Assembly: GCA_950295325.1 (NCBI GenBank)
Contig: OX485805.1
Span: forward strand, 20,757,501-20,821,500
Direction of reading: 5' to 3'
DNA: 64,000 nt
Source: Polytrichum commune
Lineage: Eukaryota; Streptophyta; Polytrichopsida; Polytrichales; Polytrichaceae
In this document: piece by piece, positions 1 to 9,823 of the stretch
Layout of the letters: every line of letters begins with the position of its first letter
Numbering within the stretch: position 1 is the stretch's first letter
Position numbers and translations under genes: made by a program
Notes under the pieces: model-generated
What the model was told of the DNA's origin: nothing
Database searches by the model: none
The model's input: only the letters and a program-made list of their open reading frames with translations

Positions 1-359
1 GTTCTTTGGTTCGTTTTTCATGTTCTCCAACTTATACTAATTGGATTTACACAACAACAAAACTCATGTTGCATTACCATATCTATGATGAAACAACTAC
101 CAAACCGGAACGAAGATTAAACCTCCCAAAATTTAGTTACAGCTATCAAAAGTACATGTCTGTTGATTCTTTAATTGGATATGTAGGTCCTCCCAATCGT
201 GACCATTATTTAGTGTGGAGTAGTTATCAATATTTGAAGATGTAGTCCAACCTCTTTTGAACATGTGTTTTTATAATGTTTGTTCTTGATCCTCACTAAA
301 CCACGTACCAATTAAATATAGGGTTCCAATTAAGAAAACAAGCCACTACTTTAGGTGTA
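1..359. other. AT-rich flank, no gene recognised
   Basis: The sequence is AT-rich. It contains one 79-codon open frame (6-245, plus strand) with a biased composition and no motif I recognise. I do not call it a gene. Confidence 0.4.
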
Positions 360-900
360 TTTTTCCGCTCAGTGGTGAATCTGTCCTTGTAGGATGGTGG
401 GGTGGGTTTTAATTGGTCGATGTTTACTAAGAATATTGTGGATTATGTGTATGGTGTTTTGGAGTTGTTGTGGAGGATGTGTGTGTTGCCTCGGGGGGCT
501 TGTTTAATTGTGTATGCAAATGATGGAGGTGAAAGATGATTCAATACATTGGTAGTATGTAGTACGATGCCAACTGGAGGTAGGGTTATGCATGATTGTG
601 TGTGGTGGGATGGTTGTACTCGTGCGGACATTGGCATGGTGGGTGGGTTGGAGTTGTTGTCGGATCTAGTGTTTGTGGTTGACTATTAGGATAATCATGG
701 TTTCGGTATTCTCTTTGGCCACCATTCTAGCCCATTGTATTGCTTCAAGAGTGTTTTGGTAATTTGTGGGGATACTCTAGACAATTGCATGCCCATTAAG
801 AGGATGTGGTAGTTTTGGTGGCGCCAAATATGATGTCTCTAGTGCTGGACGGAGTTGTAGTGCGATAGTTGTATTGGGCATGTGAGGGGGAGCAAGGGGG
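360..900 (-). pseudogene. LINE fossil (copy D), methyltransferase-like segment
   Basis: The plus strand is strongly GT-rich here, so the coding strand is the AC-rich minus strand. In reverse translation an RDIIFG stretch is followed by a CN..EYP-like stretch and then by QWARMVAKENTETMIIL. The same order occurs in LINE copy C (RDAVFG, then HPHTN, then HWARLATKYDPSSTTIL, around 48.3-48.6 kb). The downstream 64-codon open frame at 443-637 lines up loosely with the later part of that domain. Frame breaks and stops separate the pieces, so this is a decayed fragment. No RT, RNase H or RLE segment can be recognised beside it. Confidence 0.5.
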
Positions 901-1869
901 GTGCATCTACACTCGATTTATGTACACACGTGTGAGAACCGCCTATCTAATGGGGGTATTTACCTTCCTTCATTGAATATTTCCCACCCTATAAGTAGCT
1001 AGATTTCTACTAGATGGTATTCTCTAACACCCTATCATTATATATAAATTTTAGAGTCGCATAATTATAATCACCCTATCTTATTTATAAGTAATAGAAA
1101 TCTTATATGAACAATTTGCACATACAATTACCTATATAATACATGATGCATACATTACACTGCGCAGATATTACTATGCACATTGCACACATACAACCAA
1201 ATATAGAAACAACATACATAAGCTTCAACTATGGCATACATAACAAATCAACACCGACATACATAAACATTTGACAACAACAAAGAACATTTCACCTTCA
1301 ACTTTAATATACACCTTGAAACATACGCTTAAGGATTGAACTTCAACATTACCAACAACGATCATGAGCGAACACAACAAGCACAGGAGTGAGCACACTG
1401 AACAGGCATAGGAACAACCACAACGAGCGAGAAATCCTAAACCGAAGCATAGCAAGCATGCACTCAATCAAGAGAGACTACGGTGGCCAACTAGAGGAGA
1501 AAACAAAAACCTAAAGATGGAAATGAGAACTTTAAGGACGGTTGTTTTCATCCAAAGGCAATCATTTTAATAAATCCACACATGTCCACATACAGTTTGC
1601 CTATTTCTCATCCAATGCCATTAATGGCAAATTATTTATATTGAACCTATTTTTTTTTTAACTTAAAATTTTAATGTTACTTTACACCTTATTAATAATA
1701 AAATATCTTAAGTTAAACCACACCATACATTATGTATAATTCCCAAATTCACATTTAGAAGACGCTATTGTATATGTTAAAAAAATGTAAAAAATATACG
1801 TCTTGAATAAAATCCACCCTACATCTTCTCGCACGTGGTTTTTATATTTTTGCCAGTGCCCACCCCTAG
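901..1869. other. AT-rich spacer without recognisable gene
   Basis: This is AT-rich non-coding sequence. A Cys/Leu-rich minus-strand frame at 1225-1467 is an artefact of AC-rich sequence on the opposite strand. I see no RNA gene or repeat boundary. Confidence 0.4.
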
Positions 1870-2568
1870 TGGGGGAGGAGTAGCACAAGTGTGTGAGTTG
1901 AAATGAATCTATGAGAAGTTGGGTTATTGTGGGGTTTTAGCACTTGGTGTTGGTTGTTGGGTTGGGTGGTTTTGGTTTTTTCTTGGGTAGGGTGGTTATG
2001 TATTTTGGGTAAGCCATATGACTTCAATGGTGAAATATTGCTTGGGTGGGTGTAGGAAGTTGGTGAGGTGGATTGAGTGGTTATGGGAATACCAGGTCTA
2101 GAACCTTGTAGTCATTCTTTGGTGATTGTTGTGTTCTACTTCCCTTTGTGGTCATAGATGTCGGCTTCAAATCCATTGATATGGATGGTGGGTTTGATTG
2201 TGATGATGTCTATGATTCGGTTACATTTTAGTGTGGAGAGTGTGACATTTGTGATGGGTATTGATGGTCTTATGCAACAAGTGTCTTTGGATTGGATGCA
2301 GTTGAAGCATTTTTCATAGGTTATAAGTATTTGTTGAGTGTGATTGTTGTTATTGAATTTGGTGATTAATTGAGGACATGGTAAAGCAATATGTTCTTTG
2401 GGTTTGTGGCCGAAGGTCGACATGCCATCGATTTCCACCAACCAAATTGCAAGAAATCAAGAATTCGGCCTCTTGACCCTTCACACTAGAGGCCAATGTC
2501 CAATGGTCGTCGCTCTCCAAAATGCCTACATGGCAACACTTTTTCTTACCAAGGCGACATACTCTCGA
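1870..2568 (-). other. GT-rich tract, possible antisense LINE fossil, with an ORF cut by a MITE
   Basis: From about 1870 to 2390 the plus strand is GT-rich, the composition seen opposite the LINE coding strands elsewhere in the window. A 101-codon minus-strand frame (2136-2441) has clustered Cys residues but no motif I can name. A plus-strand frame starting near 2360 runs to 2568, is interrupted by the MITE, and stays open for about 125 bases after the MITE when one duplication is removed. I do not recognise that product. It may be a host exon or an old element. Confidence 0.3.
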
Positions 2569-3353
2569 CTCGGGGGGTGCACCTTTCATTAAAACCTAGA
2601 ATCACGTGCGTTCACTGCATACTCTAAAAAACCCCTATATACAAGTTATTTTTTGTGAAATGAAGTAATACACATATAATTGCAACAAAAAATATACAAG
2701 TGACAATATGTATACACAAAAAAACATCCATTCATATATAGTCATTAACATAAGTATACAAATATACTTTTGAACAATAATCAACCCCTATAATATGTAT
2801 AACAAAATATCCTAGCTTTCATCAGCAAAGTCGTTGAAAACTTTTTCATCTCCCGGATGTAACTCATAAACATTTGATTCACCAATATATGTCATTGTAG
2901 CCAATGCAATTATTGTCTCTAAGTCTACCATCAAATGATCAGTAAGATCATATGTCCACTTGTTGTTAGCTCTTTTTTGATACCAACATAAACCAATCTC
3001 CTTGTTACTTTGAGCTGAACGAATCATTTCAAAACCCTAATACTGCCTCTTTCCCCGATATTACCTTGACACCTTGTACATGGTTCATACTACCCTATAA
3101 GGTTGCTAACGAAAATCGTTAATCCTAGTTAATCCTAATTTCATCCAATATGAAAACTTATGATATGTAGTATAATAACAATACCATACAAGTACAATTA
3201 TTGTATGCTTTTTAAAGGCCTTCCACATATGTACGTGACTATAAATTATAACATGTATACCATATGTATACGTAATACGGCAAGGTCCAAATCAGTACCC
3301 TTCCTGTGCATTCACGTATACTCGTACATGTTTAGTAAAGTGCACCCCCCGAG
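2569..3353. mobile_element. MITE with CTCGGGGGG ends and an 8-bp TSD
   Basis: The left end begins CTCGGGGGGTGCAC and the right end finishes GTGCACCCCCCGAG, a 14-bp perfect terminal inverted repeat followed by weaker inverted similarity. The 8-bp sequence ACTCTCGA flanks both sides (2561-2568 and 3354-3361). The 785-bp interior codes for nothing recognisable. The 8-bp duplication suggests mobilisation by a hAT- or P-like transposase. The ends resemble those of the MITEs at 48659 and 49987, including a CACGTG motif about 35-40 bases inside the end. Confidence 0.85.
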
Positions 3354-3827
3354 ACTCTCGAAGGAAGTTTGGTTTGGACATGAATGGAAACCCAAACAAG
3401 GATTTAGAGAAAAAGATGACAATAGATGCACTAGTTTCCATCCAATTCGGGGTTTTGTCCATAGTTGTCACATGGTAATAGTCCTCAATGACTACCTTTC
3501 CATTATTGTTGGTTCTAGGTTTCTACAAACTGGAGCCTCTTGGAGCACTCATGGGCTCCCTTGAATTTTGTTTTTTGGATTGTGGTTGAATTATTATGCT
3601 CTTGTCTTTGTTTGCTTGATGCAATCGTCACGTTACATGCTATGGATGACAAAATGTTCAATGGCTTTCTTGTTGGGAAGTGAATATTTTATATGTAATA
3701 AATGATTATTTGAATCTAGAATTTTATTTTGTATATGTAGTGGAGGCATTCATTACATCACACTAAAAAAACTTAGTATAAATACATGAGTCCATTTTCT
3801 AGCATGTTGTTAGTACATACACATTTG
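3354..3827. other. Spacer between MITE and CACTA element
   Basis: The first ~130 bases continue the open frame interrupted by the upstream MITE. The rest is AT-rich, with no recognisable gene. Confidence 0.4.
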
Positions 3828-4019
3828 CACTAGTAGAAAATTTTGCGTCCGGATCAACAGAAAGGCGTTGGTCATGGTTGTTACTTAGGACGTGTTGACC
3901 TGGACATGATGTAACACAATTTTGTTGATTTTTTCTGTTGATATGGTCACAAAAAGATTTTTTTTAAAGATTTTTTTTAATTATATATATATATAACATT
4001 AAAAAATAAAAAATGAATG

Positions 4020-4207
4020 GATAGCAGTTCTGCAACTCCTAATCCCTCCCAAGTAACGCTCAACCTATACCTCACCTACAAGTATAGACTACCTACCACT
4101 CACCTATATGGCAAGGCCAAGGCTGAAAGTGTCGGCCACGGGAATCGAACCTTGCACCTAGTGACACCCACACATGTGCCTTAACCACTAGGTCATCACA
4201 TCACACA
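4020..4207 (-). mobile_element. tRNA-derived SINE
   Basis: Read on the minus strand, a box A-like TGACCTAGTGGTTAAGG (4179-4195) is followed by a box B-like GGTTCGATTCCC (4140-4151). These are internal RNA polymerase III promoter elements in the usual tRNA-like spacing. A non-tRNA body and an A/T-rich 3' tail follow towards 4000. This is too extended and too poor in cloverleaf stems to be a functional tRNA. It lies inside the CACTA element. Confidence 0.6.
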
Positions 4208-4269
4208 TGATATAAATTGAGTGTTTTAAACCTTTCTAGAATAAGACCACTATTTTCTCTTTACTACCT

Positions 4270-4560
4270 ACTTGATGTATATATTTACAGTAAATATATA
4301 CTGTATATATAAAGTATATAATTATAGTAAATATATACTTTATATATTTACAGTAAATATTTACTGTATATAATTACAATAAATATTTACTGTAAATGTA
4401 TACATATTAATATATTATATATATATTATAAACATACATGTTACATATATTATAAACATACATATTACATATATTATATACATATATACATATATACATG
4501 TATACATATTAATATATTAATATATATATAATATTAACTATCAACTAATATAATATTTAT
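4270..4560. repeat. TA-rich low-complexity tract
   Basis: Runs of TATATA and repeated ACTGTAAATATATA / TTACAGTAAATA-like units fill this stretch within the CACTA element. It is prone to hairpins and carries no coding capacity. Confidence 0.8.
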
Positions 4561-4863
4561 AATATTTATACACCTTTGAATTCGTAATTATTTCCATACC
4601 CATACACTTACAAGTCCATAAATTGCAAAAAATTAAAAATATTTTACAATATTCCAATAGATCCTAGAATATTCCAAAAAGATTTCACATTTACTAAAAT
4701 TTTGTTGATTTGGTCATTGTACTATTCTAATCAACAAAAATATAGGCAGCAAACTGTTGATTTTTACAAAAAATCAAAAATCGGTGAAATCGGTCATTGC
4801 AGTGCCCATATCGACAAAGATCTGTTGATTTTTTGTTGATTTGGTCATGATTTTCTAGTAGTG

Positions 4864-5952
4864 CCCACCCACCCGTAGCATACTACATCCTCCCCCTCCC
4901 ACCTCTCTTTCACAATTCTCCTACTATAGCCTCCGATACACACAACAGAGAGCATCCTCACACACATACATAGGTACCCGAGCAGGCACTCACACTCCCA
5001 CCCAAGCACTCACACACACCTCTCACTGCCCCATCTTACCCACTAGCAGCACAACTCAACCTCTCCCTCCCAACTCTATATTGCACTCCCCCCCAACACA
5101 CCTCCACAACAACTCTCAATTCACAAAGCATACATCATCCCCACCTACCATAGACACCCCCAAATTCCACTCCACTCCATCCATCTCCACCTTCAGAACC
5201 TCCTCCCCTCCACCCTGCTACCAAGCCACACACCCCGCTGCAGAAAACCTATCGCCGGACTAGACAGTTGCCGCCGACCTCAACTGCAACTGAAGCCAGC
5301 GGACACACGACAGTTCTTCACCAACCCACGGCCCACTTGACGAGTCGCCCGCAACGCCGATGCACAAAGCTGATCATCCCCGAACGCCTCCACCAGCAGG
5401 CCCTCCCACACCCATCACATGTGCACCAACAACCATACATTAGCACCCAGGCCGAGACAAAGCCCCAGACCAGCACACATCACGACCCAGTTGCCTCAAG
5501 CCCCGAAAACAACAAGCTACACCGACAACCCAAACACCAATCCGGCAGGCAACCAGAAGCAGATACACGCAAGCAGCTCCACCAACCGCACACAGACTCG
5601 ACCACACAACACCACAACAACACACAGGAGAATACGACAAAGCTGCACCAAACCCGCCATCAACCTGCGCCCACAACAAAACCAACCAACACTTATATCC
5701 CCCATGTAACTCCATAACTAGACCCACTACCACCATGGCTAACCTCAGCCCGAATGCAGGTCCGTCACATCCATAGATAGATAGAAGATAGATAGAAACT
5801 CCGGTCCCTTTTGTCACATCCACCTGCACTCAGTACACAATACAACGAATTTTCGGCAACAAATACAAGCCCAGCCGCCCACCTCACTCCATCCACGTCC
5901 GCCCCAACAAATCACTTCAATCCATGACATAGACGCTGAAGAGGACCTTGAG
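4864..5952 (+). other. 5' region of LINE copy A, CA-rich
   Basis: This stretch is dominated by C and A on the plus strand. It contains a Thr/Gln/His/Pro-rich open frame at 5268-5717 (149 codons) and overlapping frames in other registers. The biased composition explains these frames, and no domain is visible, so I treat it as 5' UTR or the start of an eroded ORF rather than a protein gene. Confidence 0.5.
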
Positions 5953-7959
5953 ATGGATGCACAACTAAAAAATGTGTCCCCGGAACGAGGGAGCAGTTCA
6001 CTCCAACTATCCTACAACCACAACACAAGGCACGCGTCCCAAACAACACTCTCCAAGCCCACCCACACCACCGCGAGCACACCACAAACACTACAATATC
6101 GCAATCCAAGAATGGAGGACGCGTCGGAGAGCCAAACCACCAAACGAAGAAAGGCTGAAGATTACACAGCCACATCAACGCCCATAGCATCAAACAAACC
6201 AACATCAACACCCTCAAGAGGGAGAGCGAAACGGATAGCCACTCTTAGCATCAACATGCTTGGGCAAATGTGGCTAGGATTCCAAATGCAAGAGGCCCTA
6301 GCCACACAAAGGGGCATGAAGGAGTTGAAGGAGAAACGTAGCGATGAAGAATTCATCGCCATGGGCACCCCCACAAACGAAATACAAGACTTCCGAACAC
6401 TCTGTAGAACATTCCCGCGCACCAAACAAATTCTCTTTCCCACCGAGAGGCCGGATGAGGTGCCGGGATAATACCTACACTTCACACAAATTCCCATGTA
6501 CGAGAAAATCTCCCAAGACACGGGTCTCACCGAAGGCTTCCATGTGACCATACGGTTTGACGAAGAATACAAGAAGCTCAACCAGAGGGAGATCAAAACC
6601 GCTTGCATGGAAAGGTTGAAGGTCATGAATGTGCCACTAGGCACCACATACTCCAACCCCCTAGATATTGGCAACAACATGGTTATAAGAAATTGGGCCG
6701 GCTTCATCAAACTTCACCTTCAACACCCAAAGCGAGACGGCTTGGCACTACTCCGGGGCGAAAGAGCATTCGTCATGACTATGGGGGATGGAGAAAGGAT
6801 CATTGGGAAGGTGGAGAAAGGCTTCGAGCTCATCACCAAAGCAAAAAACATGAGATAACATCTCAAAGGTGAAGCGTTTCGTAACAATTTGGCCTTGGAC
6901 ATATTAAGAGCCCTCACGAGAGACTCTTACTACGATGGACGAGAAGTTGAAATCTTATCCCTCACCAAAGCAGACACTGAGAAGGACTTCGCATTCATCA
7001 CACTCACCACCAAAGAATCCAGGGATGACCTCCTCAACAACGGACTCACATACCACTCTGAGTGCCTCAAGGTAAGCAACACCGAAGGTAAGGAGTTGGG
7101 TAACCCATCGGAGCTAAGGATTAGTACCACTCTTGTCGCAAACAACCTCCCCCAACGGGAATCCCAATCAACAATCATTCAAACCCTCAAGAGACTATTC
7201 GGAGAGAACAACATCGCCGGAGTCACGTTTCGACACAACACCGACCAAGAGAATGATCGGCATGCCGGATGGTGTCACATCCAATGCTTCAATGCGGCGG
7301 TTTACACGGAATGGCTACACAAGTCCACCTACATCCTCGGGAGGCAGGTGGACTTCATACCACACAAAGGTAGCATAGACGGCACCGAACCCAACCTAAC
7401 CGCCATTCGACTAGCACAGGCACCCGTGCGGGAGGTCATCGCCCAAAAAGCCCAAGCCATGAGCAACACCGCCGCCACCTTCCCACTAGTGTCAGAGAAA
7501 ACCTTCACCAAAGCCATGAAAGAGCTTGCTGAAACAATGGATGACAAGCTCACTACGCTCACCAACAACATCAACCTCAATACGGATATGTGGATTGAAG
7601 CTTCCACGGACACACTCAAGACCCACGCAACAAACATCCACAACATCATGAGTGCAATGGCCATGGAGTTCCAACAATCGAACCACCGCATCCACAACAT
7701 TATGCAAACCCTCGCCGCCACCTCACCGGATCCCCCCACAGGCCTACCGCAAGCACCGGGACCCAACTTGGCCCACACGCACATGGGAGACAACAACATG
7801 GCCATACTAGCGCCACCGGGATTCCCCAATACCCACTATAGGGGATCTCCTTCAAACCTCCACAAAGGTCAATACCATCCACATGAACTGAACACCACTA
7901 GCATACCTATTGTCGCTATACACGTACATGTTATGTATCCCCTACATATTTATAAATAA
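5953..7959 (+). pseudogene. LINE ORF1 protein (RRM type), two in-frame stops
   Basis: Three consecutive open stretches (5953-6471, 6496-6858, 6889-7959) share one reading frame and are separated only by TAA codons at 6469-6471 and 6856-6858. Both stops can derive from CAA by C-to-T change. The joined frame is about 668 codons. The N-terminal part is basic and low-complexity (KRRKAEDY, SRGRAKR). The middle shows an RRM-like pattern: a TTLVANNLP strand, a helix, GVTFRH, then AGWCHIQCFNAAVYTEWL and GRQVDFIPH, around 7120-7370. A Met/Asn-rich, probably coiled-coil C-terminal part follows. RRM plus coiled coil is a common LINE ORF1 plan for binding element RNA. In the same frame, past the stop at 7957-7959, another 178 codons remain open to 8499. 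Confidence 0.7.
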
Positions 7960-8499
7960 ACAATGCATTACTTTATACAAGGTGGTTACCAAAGGGATTA
8001 CAACTGTTGCATACACACATACAAAAAATATTTCAAACAAATTGGTAACCCCCCCAGAACATCCAACGCCTTGAAATACCAAAACATATGGACACATCCA
8101 CCCTCAAAATACACATGCAAACTATCCCCCAAACAAAGCAAACTAACACCCAACAAGCACCCAAACCCACACATACCCACTAAAATCAAAACTTGCCACA
8201 CATATGCCACACTAGTTGCCCTAACCATAATAATACCCTATACACGTAGTAACACCTCAACCTCACATAATACACCCGTACCCACACCATACCATCACCT
8301 CACCCAACCACATTATCATAAATCTACCATCACTTCCACACACCAAGACCACATACATAAACATAACACACACAACCCCATAAAAATCCAAGTTCAAAGC
8401 AAAACAACCCCACCAATGCCGACCATACCCACCATAAACCTCATAGGTCATATACAATACATAACACACACACACACCTTAAAACCCCAAATAGAATAA
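7960..8499 (+). other. ORF1-ORF2 linker of LINE copy A
   Basis: An open frame of 178 codons (7963-8499) continues the ORF1 register after one stop. Its His/Thr/Pro/Asn-rich translation follows the AC-rich composition and shows no domain. The ORF2 register (frame of 8757) opens at 8367 after a TAA, so the two overlap by about 130 bases. No ATG is visible at the start of the ORF2 frame. Confidence 0.4.
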
Positions 8500-8531
8500 A
8501 CATACATTATTACATTTGGAATAACTCCACA

Positions 8532-8573
8532 CTCATCCTCCTAAGTGGGGATATAAAACCTAACCCGGGCCCA
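8532..8573 (+). other. 2A-like ribosome-skipping motif (LILLSGDIKPNPGP)
   Basis: In the ORF2 frame these 14 codons read LILLSGDIKPNPGP, preceded by YYIWNNST. The 2A core is D(V/I)ExNPGP. Here the acidic residue is Lys (AAA), which a single G-to-A change from GAA would explain. Hydrophobic LLLSGDI-x-x-NPGP stretches near the start of a LINE ORF are known in several animal and protist LINEs, where some have been shown to act as 2A or signal-like sequences. Here it lies about 450 codons (MITE removed) upstream of the endonuclease. Activity is not implied for this copy. Confidence 0.6.
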
Positions 8574-9116
8574 CTCTCACACATCCTAGACAACCTCCCC
8601 CGCGAATTCACACAACGCCAAAAGCAATATTTCATATTAAACACATTAACCCTTAAACCTCATTACATACACCTAGAGGAATTATTCGAACCATACCTAA
8701 TCCAACCAACACATAGCACCCAAAACCAAGAACTACCACACCTACGCAATCAAAGCTTGATACTTGCAATATACCCCATACACTTCCAAATATATGCATT
8801 TATAATAACTTATAGTCCAATCCCACAAGTATGTAACCAATTAATGGCCGAGAACACAAACCAAGGTTGCCTTACCATCCTACAAAGACTACAACAACTA
8901 CCAAGAAACACATACATAGAAAACTATCAAATCACCAACCAAACCTCTCATAACATAACCCCCATAACCATAACGCAAGCATATACACACATAAATGAGA
9001 AAATCGCCAAAGGTGAAATAATAACCATTAACAACCTACAACAAGAACTACCCCACCTCCCTCACAAAATAACCCAAGAACTAATCAAATGCACACAACC
9101 AGTAAGGGGATACTAC

Positions 9117-9823
9117 CAGGGTTGTCTATTGTGTCGTGACGGAGGCTAATCCCGACATAATGTCGTGGCGTCACGACACGTATCTATCACGACATTATGC
9201 CAGATGCCGTCTTTATCCTGACGAACTTGAATTTTACCGTATTTTTTTGTGTAATTACATTACTCCAATCAGGACACGTAGGATTTACGATGTCCACGTA
9301 TGGTGCCATGTCAGCAAAGTAGAGGTAAAGTGGGAAAAAAATTACTAGCGCCCGTCCCCCCCCCCCCCCGGTTCCCCCCGCTCCCTACGTTCCCCTCCCC
9401 CATCCGGCCCTCATCCGGCCTCCATCCGCCCCTCCCCCCCCTAATCCGAACCCCATCCGGCCCCCATCCGGCCCTCCATCCGGCGTTCCCCCCGTCCGCA
9501 TCCGTTCCCGCCCCCGTTCCCGTCCCCGTCCGCTCCCTTCCCCTCCCCCCCCACACCCTCATTTGTCATATTTTACTACTTTGATTTTAACAGAATGATA
9601 AACACAAAGGCAAAATGATTTACCTGGCAAGGGAAATATGCACATCCACGTCGGATTTTTCTGCCACATTGGATGCCACCTTGGCAAGAAGGTAAGTATT
9701 TTACCCACCCTACTAGCTTCCCCCTAGTATGATCCTACGTGGACCCTATTATGTCGTGACGGAGGGGTCCGCCCCGACACGACACGTCATGACGGTGGCA
9801 GGACGTCGCGATAGACAACCCTG
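9117..9823. mobile_element. hAT-type MITE inserted in LINE ORF2
   Basis: The ends are CAGGGTTGTCTATTGTG and its imperfect inverse ATAGACAACCCTG, flanked by the exact 8-bp duplication GATACTAC (9109-9116 and 9824-9831). This is the signature of hAT transposition. Subterminal GTCGTGACGGAGG / CACGACAT motifs are repeated in both orientations at both ends. There is no transposase. The core (about 9350-9560) is an extreme C-rich tract. Excision of the element plus one duplication restores the LINE ORF2 reading frame. Confidence 0.9.
9350..9560. repeat. C-rich minisatellite with quadruplex potential
   Basis: A run of about 14 C is followed by variants of CCATCCGGCCCTC and CCCGTTCCCGTCCCCGTCC. The complementary strand carries many G3-5 runs within short distance, a pattern that can form G-quadruplexes. 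It is internal to the hAT MITE. Predicted proteins on either strand here are low-complexity artefacts. Confidence 0.75.

Larger units (their letters stand above)
3828..4863. mobile_element. Non-autonomous CACTA (En/Spm-like) element
   Basis: The left end reads CACTAGTAGAAAATTTTG and the right end is the inverse of CACTACTAGAAAATCATG, the classic plant CACTA terminus. Subterminal copies of a TGTTGATTTGGTCA-type motif occur near both ends, in both orientations. There is no transposase. The interior holds a minus-strand tRNA-derived SINE and a long TA-rich microsatellite. A clean 3-bp duplication is not visible for these exact ends. TGC/TGC appears if the boundary is shifted two bases, so the exact ends are uncertain. 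Confidence 0.7.

Noticed and set aside
1225-1467. Cys/Leu-rich minus-strand ORF resembling a secreted peptide
   Set aside because: The composition follows from the AC/AT-rich opposite strand. No signal-cleavage context, homologue or conserved spacing is visible.
4119-4200. Functional tRNA gene (minus strand)
   Set aside because: Box A and B are present but no complete cloverleaf could be built, and a SINE body follows.
5440-5829. Minus-strand 129-codon hydrophobic ORF
   Set aside because: It is antisense to the CA-rich LINE 5' region and reflects composition only.
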